A stretch of DNA of 64,000 nt, from contig CM037864.1 in assembly GCA_021292105.1 (NCBI GenBank), positions 40,724,514-40,788,513 of the forward strand. The letters run 5' to 3'. Under the pieces are notes generated by a model, which ran no database searches, had not been told where the DNA came from, and saw only the letters and a program-made list of their open reading frames with translations. The translations under genes were made by a program, and so were the position numbers. This document shows positions 34,467-45,338 of this stretch, one piece after another (within the stretch, counting starts at the first letter, position 1; each line of letters begins with the position of its first letter). Source of the stretch: Anadara kagoshimensis. Its lineage: Eukaryota; Mollusca; Bivalvia; Arcoida; Arcidae.

Positions 34467-34468
<2 letters not shown>

Positions 34469-34504
<36 letters not shown>
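34469..34504. repeat. (AC)n microsatellite in foldback centre
   Basis: About 18 pure AC units, followed 25 nt on by three G5 runs separated by T (34528-34546). Confidence 0.97.
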
Positions 34505-34507
<3 letters not shown>

Positions 34508-34595
34508 TTTAATATGTATGTAAAGTGTGGGGGTGGGGGTGGGGGTAGAGATTAAACCCCAGGACCTCCACATCATTATGGAAGGCACCTTAACT

Positions 34596-34829
34596 TCGCG
34601 TTATAACGCCTTTCAATTCGCGTTATTACGCCTTTCTAAAGGCGTTATAACGCCTTTATTTCGCGTTATAACGCCTTTCAATTCGCGTTATTACGCCTTT
34701 ATTTCGCTTTATAACGCCTATTAATTCGCGTTATAACGCCTTTCAATTCGCGTTATTACGCCTTTATTTCGCGTTATTACGCCTTTTTTCGCATTATAAC
34801 GCCTTTATTTCGCGTTATTACGCCTTTTA
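34596..34829. repeat. Right arm array of GCGTTATAACGC palindromes
   Basis: The inverted counterpart of the left arm, with units such as TTCGCGTTATAACGCCTTTC and TTCGCGTTATTACGCCTTT. It is shorter than the left array (about 234 against 298 bp), so the arms differ in unit number. Confidence 0.95.
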
Positions 34830-34871
34830 ATTTTTTTTTATTTATGAGCTTAATAGGCTTTCGTAGATATA

Positions 34872-36402
34872 CGATATGTAGGAAATAAAATTTTAATTTT
34901 GACTATTAATGACTAATATATTCTATTACTACTGGTCATATAAAATAGGTAAATCTCAACCCAAGGTCTTATATATTTGGTCCAGAACGAGGTTTGCCGT
35001 TGGTCACAGAAAACAGCTTTTTTCAGGTGTAGGGTGTAGTCTGTCTCGACCCAAGGATGAGATAAGGAAATCCCACATGGGTAAAAACAAGATTTTCATG
35101 TCACAGTTGTGAGAATAAATATGAAAACATCAAATCATTTTAAACATTTCTGTGGAAAAAAAAACTTTTCAAAAATTGTACATAGAATTTAAATTGGAAG
35201 AGAGTACAAAATGATGTCCTACAAATATGTGCTTATATAAACAGATTCAGTCTCAGATATAAAAACTGAGAGAAAATAAAGTTTAAATAATTCAAGTTCT
35301 CAAGTCAGCCAAAACGCATTCAGATCTGGTGCCAAAGTACATGATATGATGGCCAAACTGTAATGGAAGAAGATGGCATGACATGGTTAAAGATACTCCA
35401 CCAAATTCAAAGATATTCTTTTCATGAAGCTCAGTATGTGTTGCCTGCAATATATCCATTATACATATACTCTCCCCTATAATATGTAAGGGTATAAATT
35501 GATTCGTGATAAATGGACTTGCGTGAAAAAAATTTGAGCATGATAATCCCGATTAAGAAGCCAGTTCCTCCGCTGATGTCTTTTTCGTGACACAGTTAAT
35601 AATTGTGGATGAATTCAATGGATAGCAAATTGAATAATCTGACAGTAAGATAGAGGGTATAAACACAAAAATGATGTATCGCAGAAACCAATTTTCTGGA
35701 AGATGATTGGACAATCAATCTTAATGAACGAAATGATTAAATAAATACACTGTAGGCAGAAATAGAGATATTTTCTACTCTGTTACAAAAACGGCTCTAA
35801 ATTCTCTATATAATGTTTTTTAAGTTTTTATTAACAGTTCTAGATTATGTAACAAAAATTTTTTAGTTTCTTTTTTTCTTTTTACAAAATGTCATTACTA
35901 TGAAGAGTTGTAACTACTTATTTAAGATTTAACAAGTTTATGCAACAAGAAAAAAACATTCTTTTCAAAGAATCCTAGAAAAAGGTACATGTTTATTTGC
36001 ATAAAAAAAAATATTTGTTTTATTTTTGCCATATGTATAAGGAATGAAATTAAATTTCGGTTTGGTTTCTTTTCAAGCTCTTATGAAGACAGCCAGGAAT
36101 ACATATTATGCATGAATGGTTTCAATATTTGACCATACTCTAAAATGTCACAAATTTTATAAAATTTATAATATAAGGCATTGTTAAACTGCACCATTTT
36201 GACACTTTATGCCTGGTTCTTCACAAAGGTTGAACAGCAGAATTAAATTAAGCCCTGCAATATCCATAATTGGCACAGCATTATCTTACCAATCACAAAA
36301 TAAATATGTATTTGGTACAAAGTATAAATGGTAAAAATGTTTTAGTACTATCAGGCAATATATCAGTAACTGCTAAAGGCTACTCAATAATAGTACAACA
36401 TG
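34872..36402. other. No recognised feature
   Basis: AT-rich. Around 35490-35600 GATTCGTGATAAATGGAC and GCGTGAAAAAAATTTGAGC loosely recall the repeats at 37110 and 59885. Confidence 0.4.
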
Positions 36403-36633
36403 CAGGCAAACAACAATGATTCCTCCATGTGACCTTTCACTAGAAATATTCATATAGGTTGATCCACCCTATACATGGGTAGTGTTAGGATTCACAAGTA
36501 ATACAACAAAGTGCATGTTTACCATGTTGATGAGAAAATAAACACCTGTGATCCCTATATATTAATGCACTAGACCATGATAATAAATATTCAAATTAAA
36601 GGTCAAGCGGACAGGTCAAAGTTGTTTGCCTAT
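36403..36633 (+). mobile_element. MITE family A, copy A3
   Basis: CAGGCAAACAACAATGATTC on the left and GACAGGTCAAAGTTGTTTGC on the right are inverted. The interior ATCCACCCTATACATGGGTA and AGTGTTAGGATTCACA is as in A1. The left TIR has decayed at the TGACCTGT block. Confidence 0.88.
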
Positions 36634-36939
36634 ATCAAAGCTATACAGAATATATTGATATTGACATTAACAACATCAGATAATTGTCAATCAGCATGAG
36701 GATTTCCCTAAAGGTATGTGAAGCAGATAATTCTTTTTAAAAGTGCAAACATATCCAGACTTCCCTAAAGGTTTAACAACTTCTAATAGATGTGGAATTC
36801 CTCTAGGTGCAAAAAAATGCAGACTCTCATTAGTGACACTATAAAACTGCGGACTGATTTTTTGATATAACATTATGCATGTCATGATGCCTTTAAGGAC
36901 ATTTTAATGGAAAATCTGTCTGGTGTAATGTTAAGAGTA

Positions 36940-37095
36940 CAGTAAAGTAAAGTAATGGTGTTTTATATACCACTCAATATTTTTTTCATATTTACAGAAG
37001 CAGCATATCCTGGGACAGTGGAAGAAACAGAAGTACTCCAAGAAAGCCACCCATCTTGACAGGTAGATCACTTATTCTTCACAAGTAGAAAATTT
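36940..37095 (-). mobile_element. SINE-2 3' body (minus strand), diverged
   Basis: AAGTAATGGTGTTTTATATA, CCACTCAATATTTTTTTCAT and GGGACAGTGGAAGAAACAG then AGTACTCCAAGAAAGCCAC follow the family order inverted. Confidence 0.65.
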
Positions 37096-37678
37096 GGCGT
37101 CAAGACCATCTTGGCCTTATTCGCGAATATTTGAATTTGTGTTTGGAATCTTACCGAATACAACATATGTATGTCAACATAAAAATATCTGTGTGCTGGA
37201 AATATCTGCATGATATTTGAATTTGTGAATGGGGTGAGTTGCTAATTTATGCGAAAATAAATCTCTCGAGAAATAAAAGTGATCTACAGTATATACCGAC
37301 AAACTTTGGCCAACTAGGATCTGCCTGAGGGATCGAAATTCAAACTAAGGTGGTTAAAGCTCATGTTATCATTAAGCTAGCACTTTAAAGATCAAAATGC
37401 TGTTTTTCATATGCAAATTTGTTACGTAGAAAGTGTAAAATTATCAAATTTTTTAAAGACTTCAAGAGATGGACAAAAATCTGCAATATAACTATCATTT
37501 TTCAGTACAAGAGCTTAAATCATGTCACACACTCTATCAATGTGTAAGTTTTTGGTAAGCAATGTTAAGGTTTTGGTCAAATATTTGTGCACAGAGACCA
37601 CCTTCGCTATTCTTATGACAGCTCTTGTTATTGTTTCTGGTAAATTGACATTTATCTTGTATATGACAGTATAGATAA
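37096..37678. other. Mostly unrecognised; partial repeat at 37110-37300
   Basis: Read on the minus strand, TACTGTAGATCACTTTTATT and GAGATTTATTTTCGCATAAA recall the repeat at 59885-60085 (TACTGTAGATTGGGAAATTT). The pairing is loose. Confidence 0.4.
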
Positions 37679-37929
37679 CAGGCAAACAACTTTGACCTGT
37701 CCGCTTGACCTTTCATTTAAATATTTATTGCGGACCAAGTACATCTATGTATAGAGAACACAAGTGTTTGCTTTGTATACATTATAAGATATACTCACCT
37801 CATAGAGTAAACCTGTGCACCGTGTATGCATTAACTTGGATCTTAACACTACCCATTTATTGGGTGGACCCTCCTATATGAATATTCCTAATGAAAGGTT
37901 AAGCAGACAGGTCAAAGTTGTTTACCTAT
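37679..37929 (-). mobile_element. MITE family A, copy A4
   Basis: CAGGCAAACAACTTTGACCT then GTCCGCTTGACCTTTCATTT on the left is inverted on the right as AGACAGGTCAAAGTTGTTTA then CCTAT. The interior ACACTACCCATTTATTGGGT lies at the right, giving the orientation. About 251 bp, with the clearest long TIR of the family. Confidence 0.9.
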
Positions 37930-39009
37930 AACAGGCTAGAAGCTATATTTGGCATCAGAAGCCTCAATCACACTGATGAATAAATGCTTTTGTTCATCTG
38001 TCCTGATCCAATTCAGAAACTGAGATCAAACACACTTATATCAGACAGAACTTCTTAGAACCTGTCATAAGTCAGTGGGGCAATCAGATAGTTAAACATA
38101 TATATGTACACAGCATTGATTACATGACAAAAATGTCACAAACTCAGTCAAGTTTAAACAAAAAGTTGCTAATGCCTGGCAACCCTATGATTTATAAGGA
38201 TTTAAAGCTCAATTCATTGATAAATTAAAGGTGAAATGGCAGATATTGGACTACTGTCTAAAAATATCATCTAAACCAATGAATTTTTTTTTCTGTTGTA
38301 TTGTCTTAAGATCTTCATATTACTTATTAACTTTCCCATAACATATTTCTGATAAATTTAAATATTTTTGAATGAATAGAGAAAGGGGCTAATATTGACA
38401 AAACAGAATCATTCATATGGATAAATTGAACTGAAATATATAGTACCGGTAGTGAAGAACATGAACTCAGCAAAAACCATAGCAACCAAAATGGTACCAC
38501 ACTTGGATAAGATAAAAAAGAGTTGACAGTGTATTACAAGTACATATCAAAATAACTACATAATGACAAAACATCAGAACATAAAAATATGAAGCAAATC
38601 GACCACAAAAAAAAAAAAAAATAATAATAAATAAAAAATTCACAGTTATTTTTTCCATACATACTTTAAGTCATTTAACCTTTGAGAGTATTTAGAGAAA
38701 TATCCTAGTAATGCTAATTAAGGCGATAAGCTAATTATGTAATGTAATTTTGTGTCATTACATCCACCACTCGAGGACATACTCATTAAGATTTGTCAAG
38801 ATAATGGTTGCTGGTAATCCCTACAAGTATCCAGTCATTATAATTGACTGATCAATAAGTACATATACTCCAGCAAAACTACAGTGTTATCTGCAATAAG
38901 CTAATACCAGCTTGTAACACAACACCTTATAATGACCATGTACTTTATTACTAAAATATAAGTTATGTCATCATTGCAATATATTTACCTTTATGATGTT
39001 TGATTGTGT
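37930..39009. other. No recognised feature
   Basis: AT-rich sequence. A 63-codon frame at 38467-38658 (minus) is low-complexity. Confidence 0.45.
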
Positions 39010-39137
39010 TAAACTCTGAGAGCAAATGAAGTTATAAGAGTATAATTACATTTGCGCTAGCACAAGTTATTCAGTTTGCTTTGCACGGCAAAGAAAGTTA
39101 TAGCACTAAAACGTCATTTCTAAACAGTTCAATGGTT
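39010..39137 (-). mobile_element. Solo arm of the 16255 hairpin element plus flank
   Basis: GTTTGCTTTGCACGGCAAAG, GTTATAGCACTAAAACGTCA and TTTCTAAACAGTTCAATGG match the right arm at 16351-16412. GCAAATGAAGTTATAAGAG then TATAATTACATTTGCGCTAG matches 16566-16598 inverted. Only one hairpin arm is present. Confidence 0.75.
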
Positions 39138-39675
39138 AAATGTCATAGCAATGTTTCATCAATACTGATGTAAAAATAATATCAATAAACAAACTTAAAT
39201 ATTTTTAATTATAGGAAATAGCTTTAAATTTGATTTGATAGTGCCATCATAAGACTGACAGACTTTTGATAGAAACAAATATATATAGTGTTTGTATCAT
39301 CAGAAATAACTTTAAATTAGATTATTTATCAAACTTTTATTGTACTATTGTAAGACTGTGATATAAACACATTTTTAAAATTACAATTATATTCCTAATG
39401 TTTGATATAAGTATATTGATAGACCACTTCATGATTTTAAGATGACATTACAAAACACAATTATCTATAATCAATGAACAAGCACTTGTTTCTTACATTA
39501 AAATAACACTCTGGTAATGCTTTAATAATATACCACAAGGTACTCATCTTCAAGCAAAATCTATGATGATTGGTCAAAGGTTTTTATTACTTTCTCATTA
39601 AAACAAGCAAATCAATAATATTTCAAACCTTAACTTATGGCTTATTTATAAAGCCAGGTACATTATTCCTTTTAG
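39138..39675. other. No recognised feature
   Basis: AT-rich sequence. Confidence 0.4.
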
Positions 39676-39689
39676 ATGTCGTTTCTGAA

Positions 39690-40365
39690 CAGTGCAATGG
39701 GACAAAAAGGCCCAATAACCATTGCTGAAACAGTCATGGGACAAAAAGGCCCAACAACCATTGCTGAAACAGTCATGGGTCAAAAAGGTCCAACAACCAT
39801 TGCTAAAGCAGTCATGGGTAAGAAAGGCCCAACAACCATTGCTAAAACAGTCATGGGTCAAAAAGGCCCAACAACCATTGCTAAATCAGTCATGGATCAA
39901 AAGATCCAACAGCCATTGCTAAAACAATCATGGGTCAAAAAGGCCCAACAACCATTGCTAAATCAGTCATGGTCAAAAAGGCCCAACAACCATTGTTGAA
40001 ACAGTCATGGGACAAAAAGGCCCAACAACCATTGCTAAATCAGTCATGGATCAAAAGATCCAACAACCATTGCTAAATCAGTCATGGTCAAAAAGGCCCA
40101 ACAACCATTGTTGAAACAGTCATGGGACAAAAAGGCCCAACAACCATTGCTGAAACAGTCATGGGTCAAAAAGTCCAAACAACCATTGCTAAAACAGTCA
40201 TGGGTCAAAAAGGTCCAACAACCATTGTTGAAACAATCATGGGTCAAAAAGGTCCAACAACCATCGTTGAAACAATCATGGGTCAAAAAGGTCCAACAAC
40301 CATCGTTGAAACAATCATGGGTCAAAATGGTCCAACAACCATTGCTAAATCAGTCATGTCCACAT
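39690..40365 (+). repeat. 39-bp minisatellite, about 17 copies
   Basis: Unit starting ATGGGTCAAAAAGGCCCAAC, equal to 13 codons. An ATG at 39676 opens a 107-codon frame with repeats of MGQKGPTTIAETV. Units at about 39892, 39967, 40047 and 40083 lack one base and shift the frame, so the reading frame is not conserved across the array. A block containing the 38-bp variants has itself been duplicated. Non-coding VNTR is favoured. Confidence 0.95.
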
Positions 40366-40482
40366 TCTATCAAATGGCAATGTTAATCTTGCAGTGAATT
40401 ATAATTAGGGTTCTGATTGCTCAATTCTCTATACCAATTCAAAGTGCAAGTACCGGTACTTTCACAAAGTATTAGGGGCTTT

Positions 40483-40705
40483 GGTGGTTGATTGGTCTAA
40501 AGCTTAATGGCTAATAGATGAATCACAGCGTCTTTAACAGCGTAGGTTTAAATCTCACTATTGGCAAAACCTAGCATGAAAATGTTTTTAAGTTCGCTTG
40601 CAGAAGGTCAGTGGTTACAAATTTCTCCACAATCCCAGAACTGACTGACTCGAAATAGACAGAATCTTGACTGGGACGTAATACACAATAACTCAAATCA
40701 ACTCC
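40483..40705 (+). mobile_element. SINE-2 copy with tRNA-like head
   Basis: The head GGTTGATTGGTCTAAAGCTT carries a B-box-like TAGGTTTAAATCTCAC. The body has ATTTCTCCACAATCCCAGAA, GAATCTTGACTGGGACGTAA and AATAACTCAAATCAACTCC. The order is that of a complete but decayed tRNA-derived SINE. Confidence 0.7.
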
Positions 40706-42288
40706 AAGAGTATTAGATCATGTTTTATCAATACAGAATTTTTGAGTTTGGAATATGTTCTTATGGTAGCGGTAGAAATAACAGAAAAGGATGAGATGGT
40801 AAAATTTTAAATAAAATTCTGAATTATTCATGGTTTCCAGGAAATCCAGTCTGCAATGTGAGGAATTGAATTAAATGGTTAATTCAATAACAATAGAATA
40901 CATTAAAAGGCCTTTGTTCAGTACATTGTAAGCACCATTGTCTCATTCAACTGAGGCATGGAATTTATTCATGCTGCCAGCTTTATTTAATGTTATACAA
41001 ATCACAAATCAAATTCCTAAATATAGGAGCATTCTGTGGTCGTAATGACTAGTATCGTCTCTCTGGATTTCCGTGTCACACTGTACAGAAATCAGCTTTT
41101 ACATTATTAAATTTTGGATGGCATGTTCTAAGACAACTGATTTTATGGAACTCTGTAGGCTTGAAATGCTGTCATCAATTTATGTCCAAAAAAGTGATTT
41201 TGATATCACAATTACAAAATAGATTTTACTCACCCCTAAAGCATTTAAAGTCTGAAGAATACATAGAATGTGTAGGTTTTGAAATGTCATCGGAAATGTG
41301 TCCCAAAAAGCGTTTTTTAATGTCTCTACAATACAATAGGTTTTCTTTATGGCTTATAGATATTTATAAAAATATAAGTAGTTAAAGTGTAACAGACCAT
41401 TAATATTCTCTTCCCCTATCAATAATTCTTACTTTTTAATTTGAATGCCAGACAACATTTAGCGTGATTTATGAGAAACCCAATAGTTTTGTTCAAAGAA
41501 ATGTCAGACAATAAGAATTGAATACCAATTTTCCTTCAAAGCATCAAAATCTGTTAAATGTTAGACTTTAAGGATACATCATCCTGTCAGCAAACATAAT
41601 GAACTTTTGACCTTTATACTAATCAGGCTGTTGATTCCATGTTCTTTACCAGCACATCAAATAATTCAATGGAATAAGCAAATTAATAACTATAAGCCTA
41701 AACTGTTTGATGCTGAATAATGTTTGACCAGTTTTTGCTTTGGGTTAGGTGAAATAATTACTTCAAGCAACCAGAAAGTTGAGAGTGAAATATTTTTCTG
41801 CATGTAAAAGGCTATACATCATGTATTAAAGTTGAGACTTGGTCTAATAGATTTTGAATTATTGAACTGATATTCTATTTTGGCAGACCAAGTCCAAAGA
41901 GGGCAATGATCTAGAAATATGATATGAGGCAGTTTCTAATGAATTAGAAACTTGTCTTTCCTGACATCATCAAAAGAATAAGTGTAGAATATGAATCAAA
42001 ATCCAATACCTCTTTCAAAAGGTACTGAACAAAAAATTTCAGACAGGAAGATTTTTTTTTAAATGCAGACACATAAAAACAAACTGGACTCTTAGCTTTG
42101 TAGCCTCTTCACTGAGGCTCTGATAAAAGAAAAATGTGATTCAGGTGGGGATTCTTTCAAGATTTGTTTAAAGACTTGAGAATACCAATACCAATTTAAT
42201 ATTAATTTACTTTTTTTAAAAACAATCTACCTTAAATGATTCTTCAATTGTACTATAACAACAACACTGTCATTGAGAACAACTGATG
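40706..42288. other. Mostly unrecognised; one imperfect duplication
   Basis: GAAATGCTGTCATCAATTTA...TGTCCAAAAAAGTGATTTT (41164-41235) recurs loosely about 115 bp on (41281-41350), which creates a 74-codon frame with two similar halves. Nothing else is supported. Confidence 0.45.
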
Positions 42289-42289
42289 A

Positions 42290-42655
42290 TTCTGACTGTA
42301 TCAAATGCTTTCTGTAAATCTCACAGCATGAACTGTTTGATAAACTATTAGTTAGACTGACATACTAAGGATTTAGTAACATTGATGAATGACAGTATCA
42401 AATGTTTTCTATAAATCTCACAGCATGAAAAAGATTGATAAAATGCAAACTGCATGAGTTACATCATCATGCTAGGGACTTTTTAGCACTGATAGCATTT
42501 GACTGTATCAAATGCTTCCTGTAAATCACATAGTATGAACAGAATTACAAATTGTATCAGTTATATTGACATGCTATTAATATTGGTGACACTGTCATTT
42601 ATAAAATGATTCTTGACTGTATCAAATGCTTTCTGTAAATCTCACAGCAAAAAAG
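42290..42655 (-). repeat. Four-unit array carrying a reverse-transcriptase-like motif
   Basis: GACTGTATCAAATGCTTTCT then GTAAATCTCACAGC starts near 42294, 42391, 42501 and 42615, at spacings of 97, 110 and 114 bp. On the minus strand the best units read DLQKAFDTV, which matches the motif A region (LDLxKAFDTVxH) of LINE reverse transcriptases. Sequence between units is not recognisably reverse transcriptase and the frames are broken. Either a decayed LINE fragment was amplified in tandem or the match is chance. A fifth unit lies beyond the nested insertion. Confidence 0.6.
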
Positions 42656-42678
42656 GATTAATTTTTCAAATATATTTT

Positions 42679-43425
42679 AAACTAGAACTGTCTCTTGAGA
42701 GCCCAATACCCCAACCCCAACTTTGACCCCCTGACCTTGAATTTTGACTAAAGCGACACATCATCTCATGTTGGTTTACATTTGTTCTAAGTTTGATCAA
42801 AATCCATCGATAGACATGGAAGATATGGAGTGGACACTATATTGGGATGAACAGACAGACAGGGTGATTCCTATACAGGGCTCAAAGTGACTTTTTGATT
42901 CAAGGGGCCATCCTGGCTCCTTATATAAAAATATTAGGTGCCAATTTAAACTTTTAGACACAAATTGAGACTTAGGCACGGTCAATAAAATTAATGTGAA
43001 TTAATCCTGAATATAATCTAAAAACATGTTGTATACTGTATAATATCAAACATTTATTATCAATCAATCATCAGGCAATGGATATATCACCTGCTTTTTG
43101 GGAGCATCACACAATACACATTGACAGCTGCTTCCCAGCCATGATTACAGTTCTATTTGGCACAATTTTGATTTTCTCATATACACACACGAAAATTTGA
43201 CTCTATAAGTCTCGAGGATGGCGGAGGAGTGCCATAAAACACTTTGTCAATAGTAAAACACAAATAGAAAAACAGAACTGGCCATGATCAAGAATGTTAA
43301 ACCCCAAAAAAGCAGTCACCAAATTGGCTACTTATGAGTAAAATTTGGGCGCCAATGCAAATTTAGTCGCAACTTTGAGCCCTGCTATATACCCCATAAA
43401 CTTTGTAGGGGGGGGGGTTATAATA
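42679..43425 (+). mobile_element. Family P element, copy P3, split by a nested MITE
   Basis: AACTGTCTCTTGAGAGCC, GACCCCCTGACCTTGAATT, ACATCATCTCATGTTGGTTT and GACAGACAGGGTGATTCC on the left continue after the insertion as CTATATACCCCATAAACTTT, then a G9 run and TTATAAT. It is inserted in the array with the reverse-transcriptase-like motif. Confidence 0.85.
42876..43384. mobile_element. Nested 509-bp TIR element inside P3
   Basis: CAGGGCTCAAAGT on the left and ACTTTGAGCCCTG on the right are exact inverted copies. CTATA is duplicated on both sides (42871-42875 and 43385-43389). Removing the element and one CTATA leaves a sequence matching copy P2 across the junction. The CAGGG start resembles hAT-group ends, but hAT elements make 8-bp duplications, so the class is left open. 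No transposase frame. Confidence 0.9.
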
Positions 43426-43444
43426 AATTGTGTTGGTTATACAT

Positions 43445-43505
43445 TAAAAGACTAAATATGTCGATGATGATGACAGTGTCAATTGCTTTCTGTAAACTTC
43501 AAAAG
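43445..43505 (-). repeat. Fifth unit of the array after the nested insertion
   Basis: GACAGTGTCAATTGCTTTCT then GTAAACTTC continues the 42290-42655 array on the far side of P3. This shows that P3 landed within it. Confidence 0.65.
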
Positions 43506-43769
43506 ACAAAAATTTATCTTCATTTTGAAATCAATTTTTCAATTTGGTCAACATAATGAAATCAATGCCAGACAGTTTAATTTCCCTTATTTTCCTTTTT
43601 TAGATTGACACTGTTAGTTTTACTTCCCTTATAGCAATCATTAGGCAGACCAAAATAATTACTTATCTTTTTTCAATTAATCTTTCTAAGACATAACTGT
43701 AACTTCAGCTGTTCAATTTAAGAATTTGAGACATACTCGATATGATCAGTAACTCAACAAGATGAAGTG

Positions 43770-44345
43770 ATAAGAGAAATGGAAAGCAATAATGGTGTTT
43801 CATGTCCCAGTCTTTCTTGCATTCTTTCACTTATATTGAGGCAGTTAGTTTTGGGATGTGGCGGAAACTAGAGTACCCAGAAAAAACCTTTGACCTTCAG
43901 CGACCTTCACCAAGATGTGTCAGGAGACTGGAGTGAAGTAATGGTGTTTTGTGCTCCAGTTTTCTTGGAGGATTTTTCACTTATATTGAGGCAGTCAGTT
44001 CTGCGATGTAGAGAAAACCAGAGTACCCAGAGAAAACCTTTGACCTTTAGCAACCTTCACCAAGATGTGTAAGGAGACTGGAGTGAAGTAATGGTGTTTT
44101 GTGCTCCAGTTTTCTTGGAGGATTTTTCACTTATATTGAGGCAGTCAGTTCTGCGATGTAGAGAAAACCAGAGTACTCCAAGAAAACCACAGACCTCTAG
44201 CAAGAACTGTCAGGAGATTGGTGTGGAGTAATGGTGTTTTATGTCCCAGTAAAGATTCTATCACTTATATTGAGATGGTCTGTTCTGAGATGGTAGAGGA
44301 AACTAGAGTACCCAGAAAAAACCACTGACTTTTAGCAAGCCACCT
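43770..44345 (-). repeat. SINE-2 3' body amplified to four tandem copies
   Basis: Copies start near 43790, 43939, 44089 and 44226 (AATGGTGTTTTGTGCTCCAG or similar), with a period close to 150 bp in the middle. Each holds ATTGAGGCAGTCAGTTCTG and AAACCAGAGTACCCAGAG. The two central copies are nearly identical and the outer ones diverged, so the centre was copied most recently. Confidence 0.88.
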
Positions 44346-44993
44346 GCCAAACTTTCTGACACTGGGGTCTACCAAGTGGGATTTGGTCAAAGGTGTTGTT
44401 ATACTGATATAATTAATTAACTAAAATTTTAAAAAATAATAATAAATAAAAAAAAGAAAAAGAAAGAAAAAATGTGTCTTGAAGTGATGGTTTTTATTAT
44501 TATGGCAATTGAATAGAGACATTTGGTATTGTACATGCAAAATGCCATGGAGACATTCAAATTTTCTATTTCAATTTGCGACAGAGAGAAATGATGCAAT
44601 GCGTGTATTTTTCCCAGTAATACCACAAGTGTTATCTATTGTTGTCAGTAAATTCATTTACAGAAATGATATTATATCTCTAGATTTAAGACTCAGGTTT
44701 CCATTTAGAAGTAATTCCCATATGATTCTGTTTCAATTTTACAAATACATGTCTACTATATATATCTAACCTACCGATAGTTGTGTTTTGTGCTTTTGAG
44801 CATTTAGAGCTTGCAATTCAAGTCCAGAATAATAGGTACAAGTACAGCTTCTCATTTCTTATTTATTCCTTTTAGATAATGTTAGATAGATTGATATGTA
44901 TCTGATGAAATAGAATCTACAATTTGATGAATGCTTTAAATATGAGGACAATGAATAGAGTCAGTATTTATAAAAGCTGATGTATCATTGATC
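44346..44993. other. No recognised feature
   Basis: A-rich run near 44430-44470, otherwise AT-rich. Frames at 44429-44769 are unsupported. Confidence 0.4.
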
Positions 44994-45338
44994 AAATGAT
45001 TGAATTGAGTTTTATATCCAATTCTAGAATATTTCTTTTGTATCAAGACATCACCAGCTATGTGTATTTAAGAGGCAGAAATTTTGACTTTCGCAGTTTG
45101 CCGAGGGCAATATATAAGGAGGATTCTTAATTTACACTTATTGTGACATAGGGCATTGATTTTAAAGGTTTCTTCCAAAAGACCCTTTTACTTTCATTTC
45201 TAAATGCTGACTGATTGGTGAAAAAACATTCACTACCTATTTTCAAGCTTTGAACAGGCTCAGGCAGGTTTTGAATCCCTAACTTCTGCACATTAGGATT
45301 GAACACTTTTTAGCATCTGAGTTACCACATTAGTAGAT
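44994..45338 (-). mobile_element. SINE-1 copy S5
   Basis: Tail reduced to GATTGAATTGAG. Body ATCAAGACATCACCAGCTAT, CTTTCGCAGTTTGCCGAGGG, TTCTAAATGCTGACTGATTG and TATTTTCAAGCTTTGAACAG. Head decayed (TTTTGAATCCCTAAC, CTGAGTTACCACATTAGTAG). Confidence 0.8.

Larger units (their letters stand above)
33700..34865. mobile_element. Foldback-type transposon with palindrome-array arms
   Basis: TACGAAAGCCTATTAAGCTC at the left end is inverted exactly at the right end. The outermost 55 bp match with one mismatch and one indel. Both ends are flanked by GATATA (33694-33699 and 34866-34871), a 6-bp target duplication. Inside each terminus sits a long array of 12-bp palindromes, listed separately. The central 560 bp has an (AC)n run, three G5 runs and no transposase. 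Long inverted arms made of tandem repeats are the hallmark of foldback elements. Length 1166 bp, non-autonomous. Confidence 0.88.

Noticed and set aside
39676-40397. 39-bp array as a protein-coding gene
   Set aside because: 38-bp units shift the frame several times and alternative frames on both strands are equally long.
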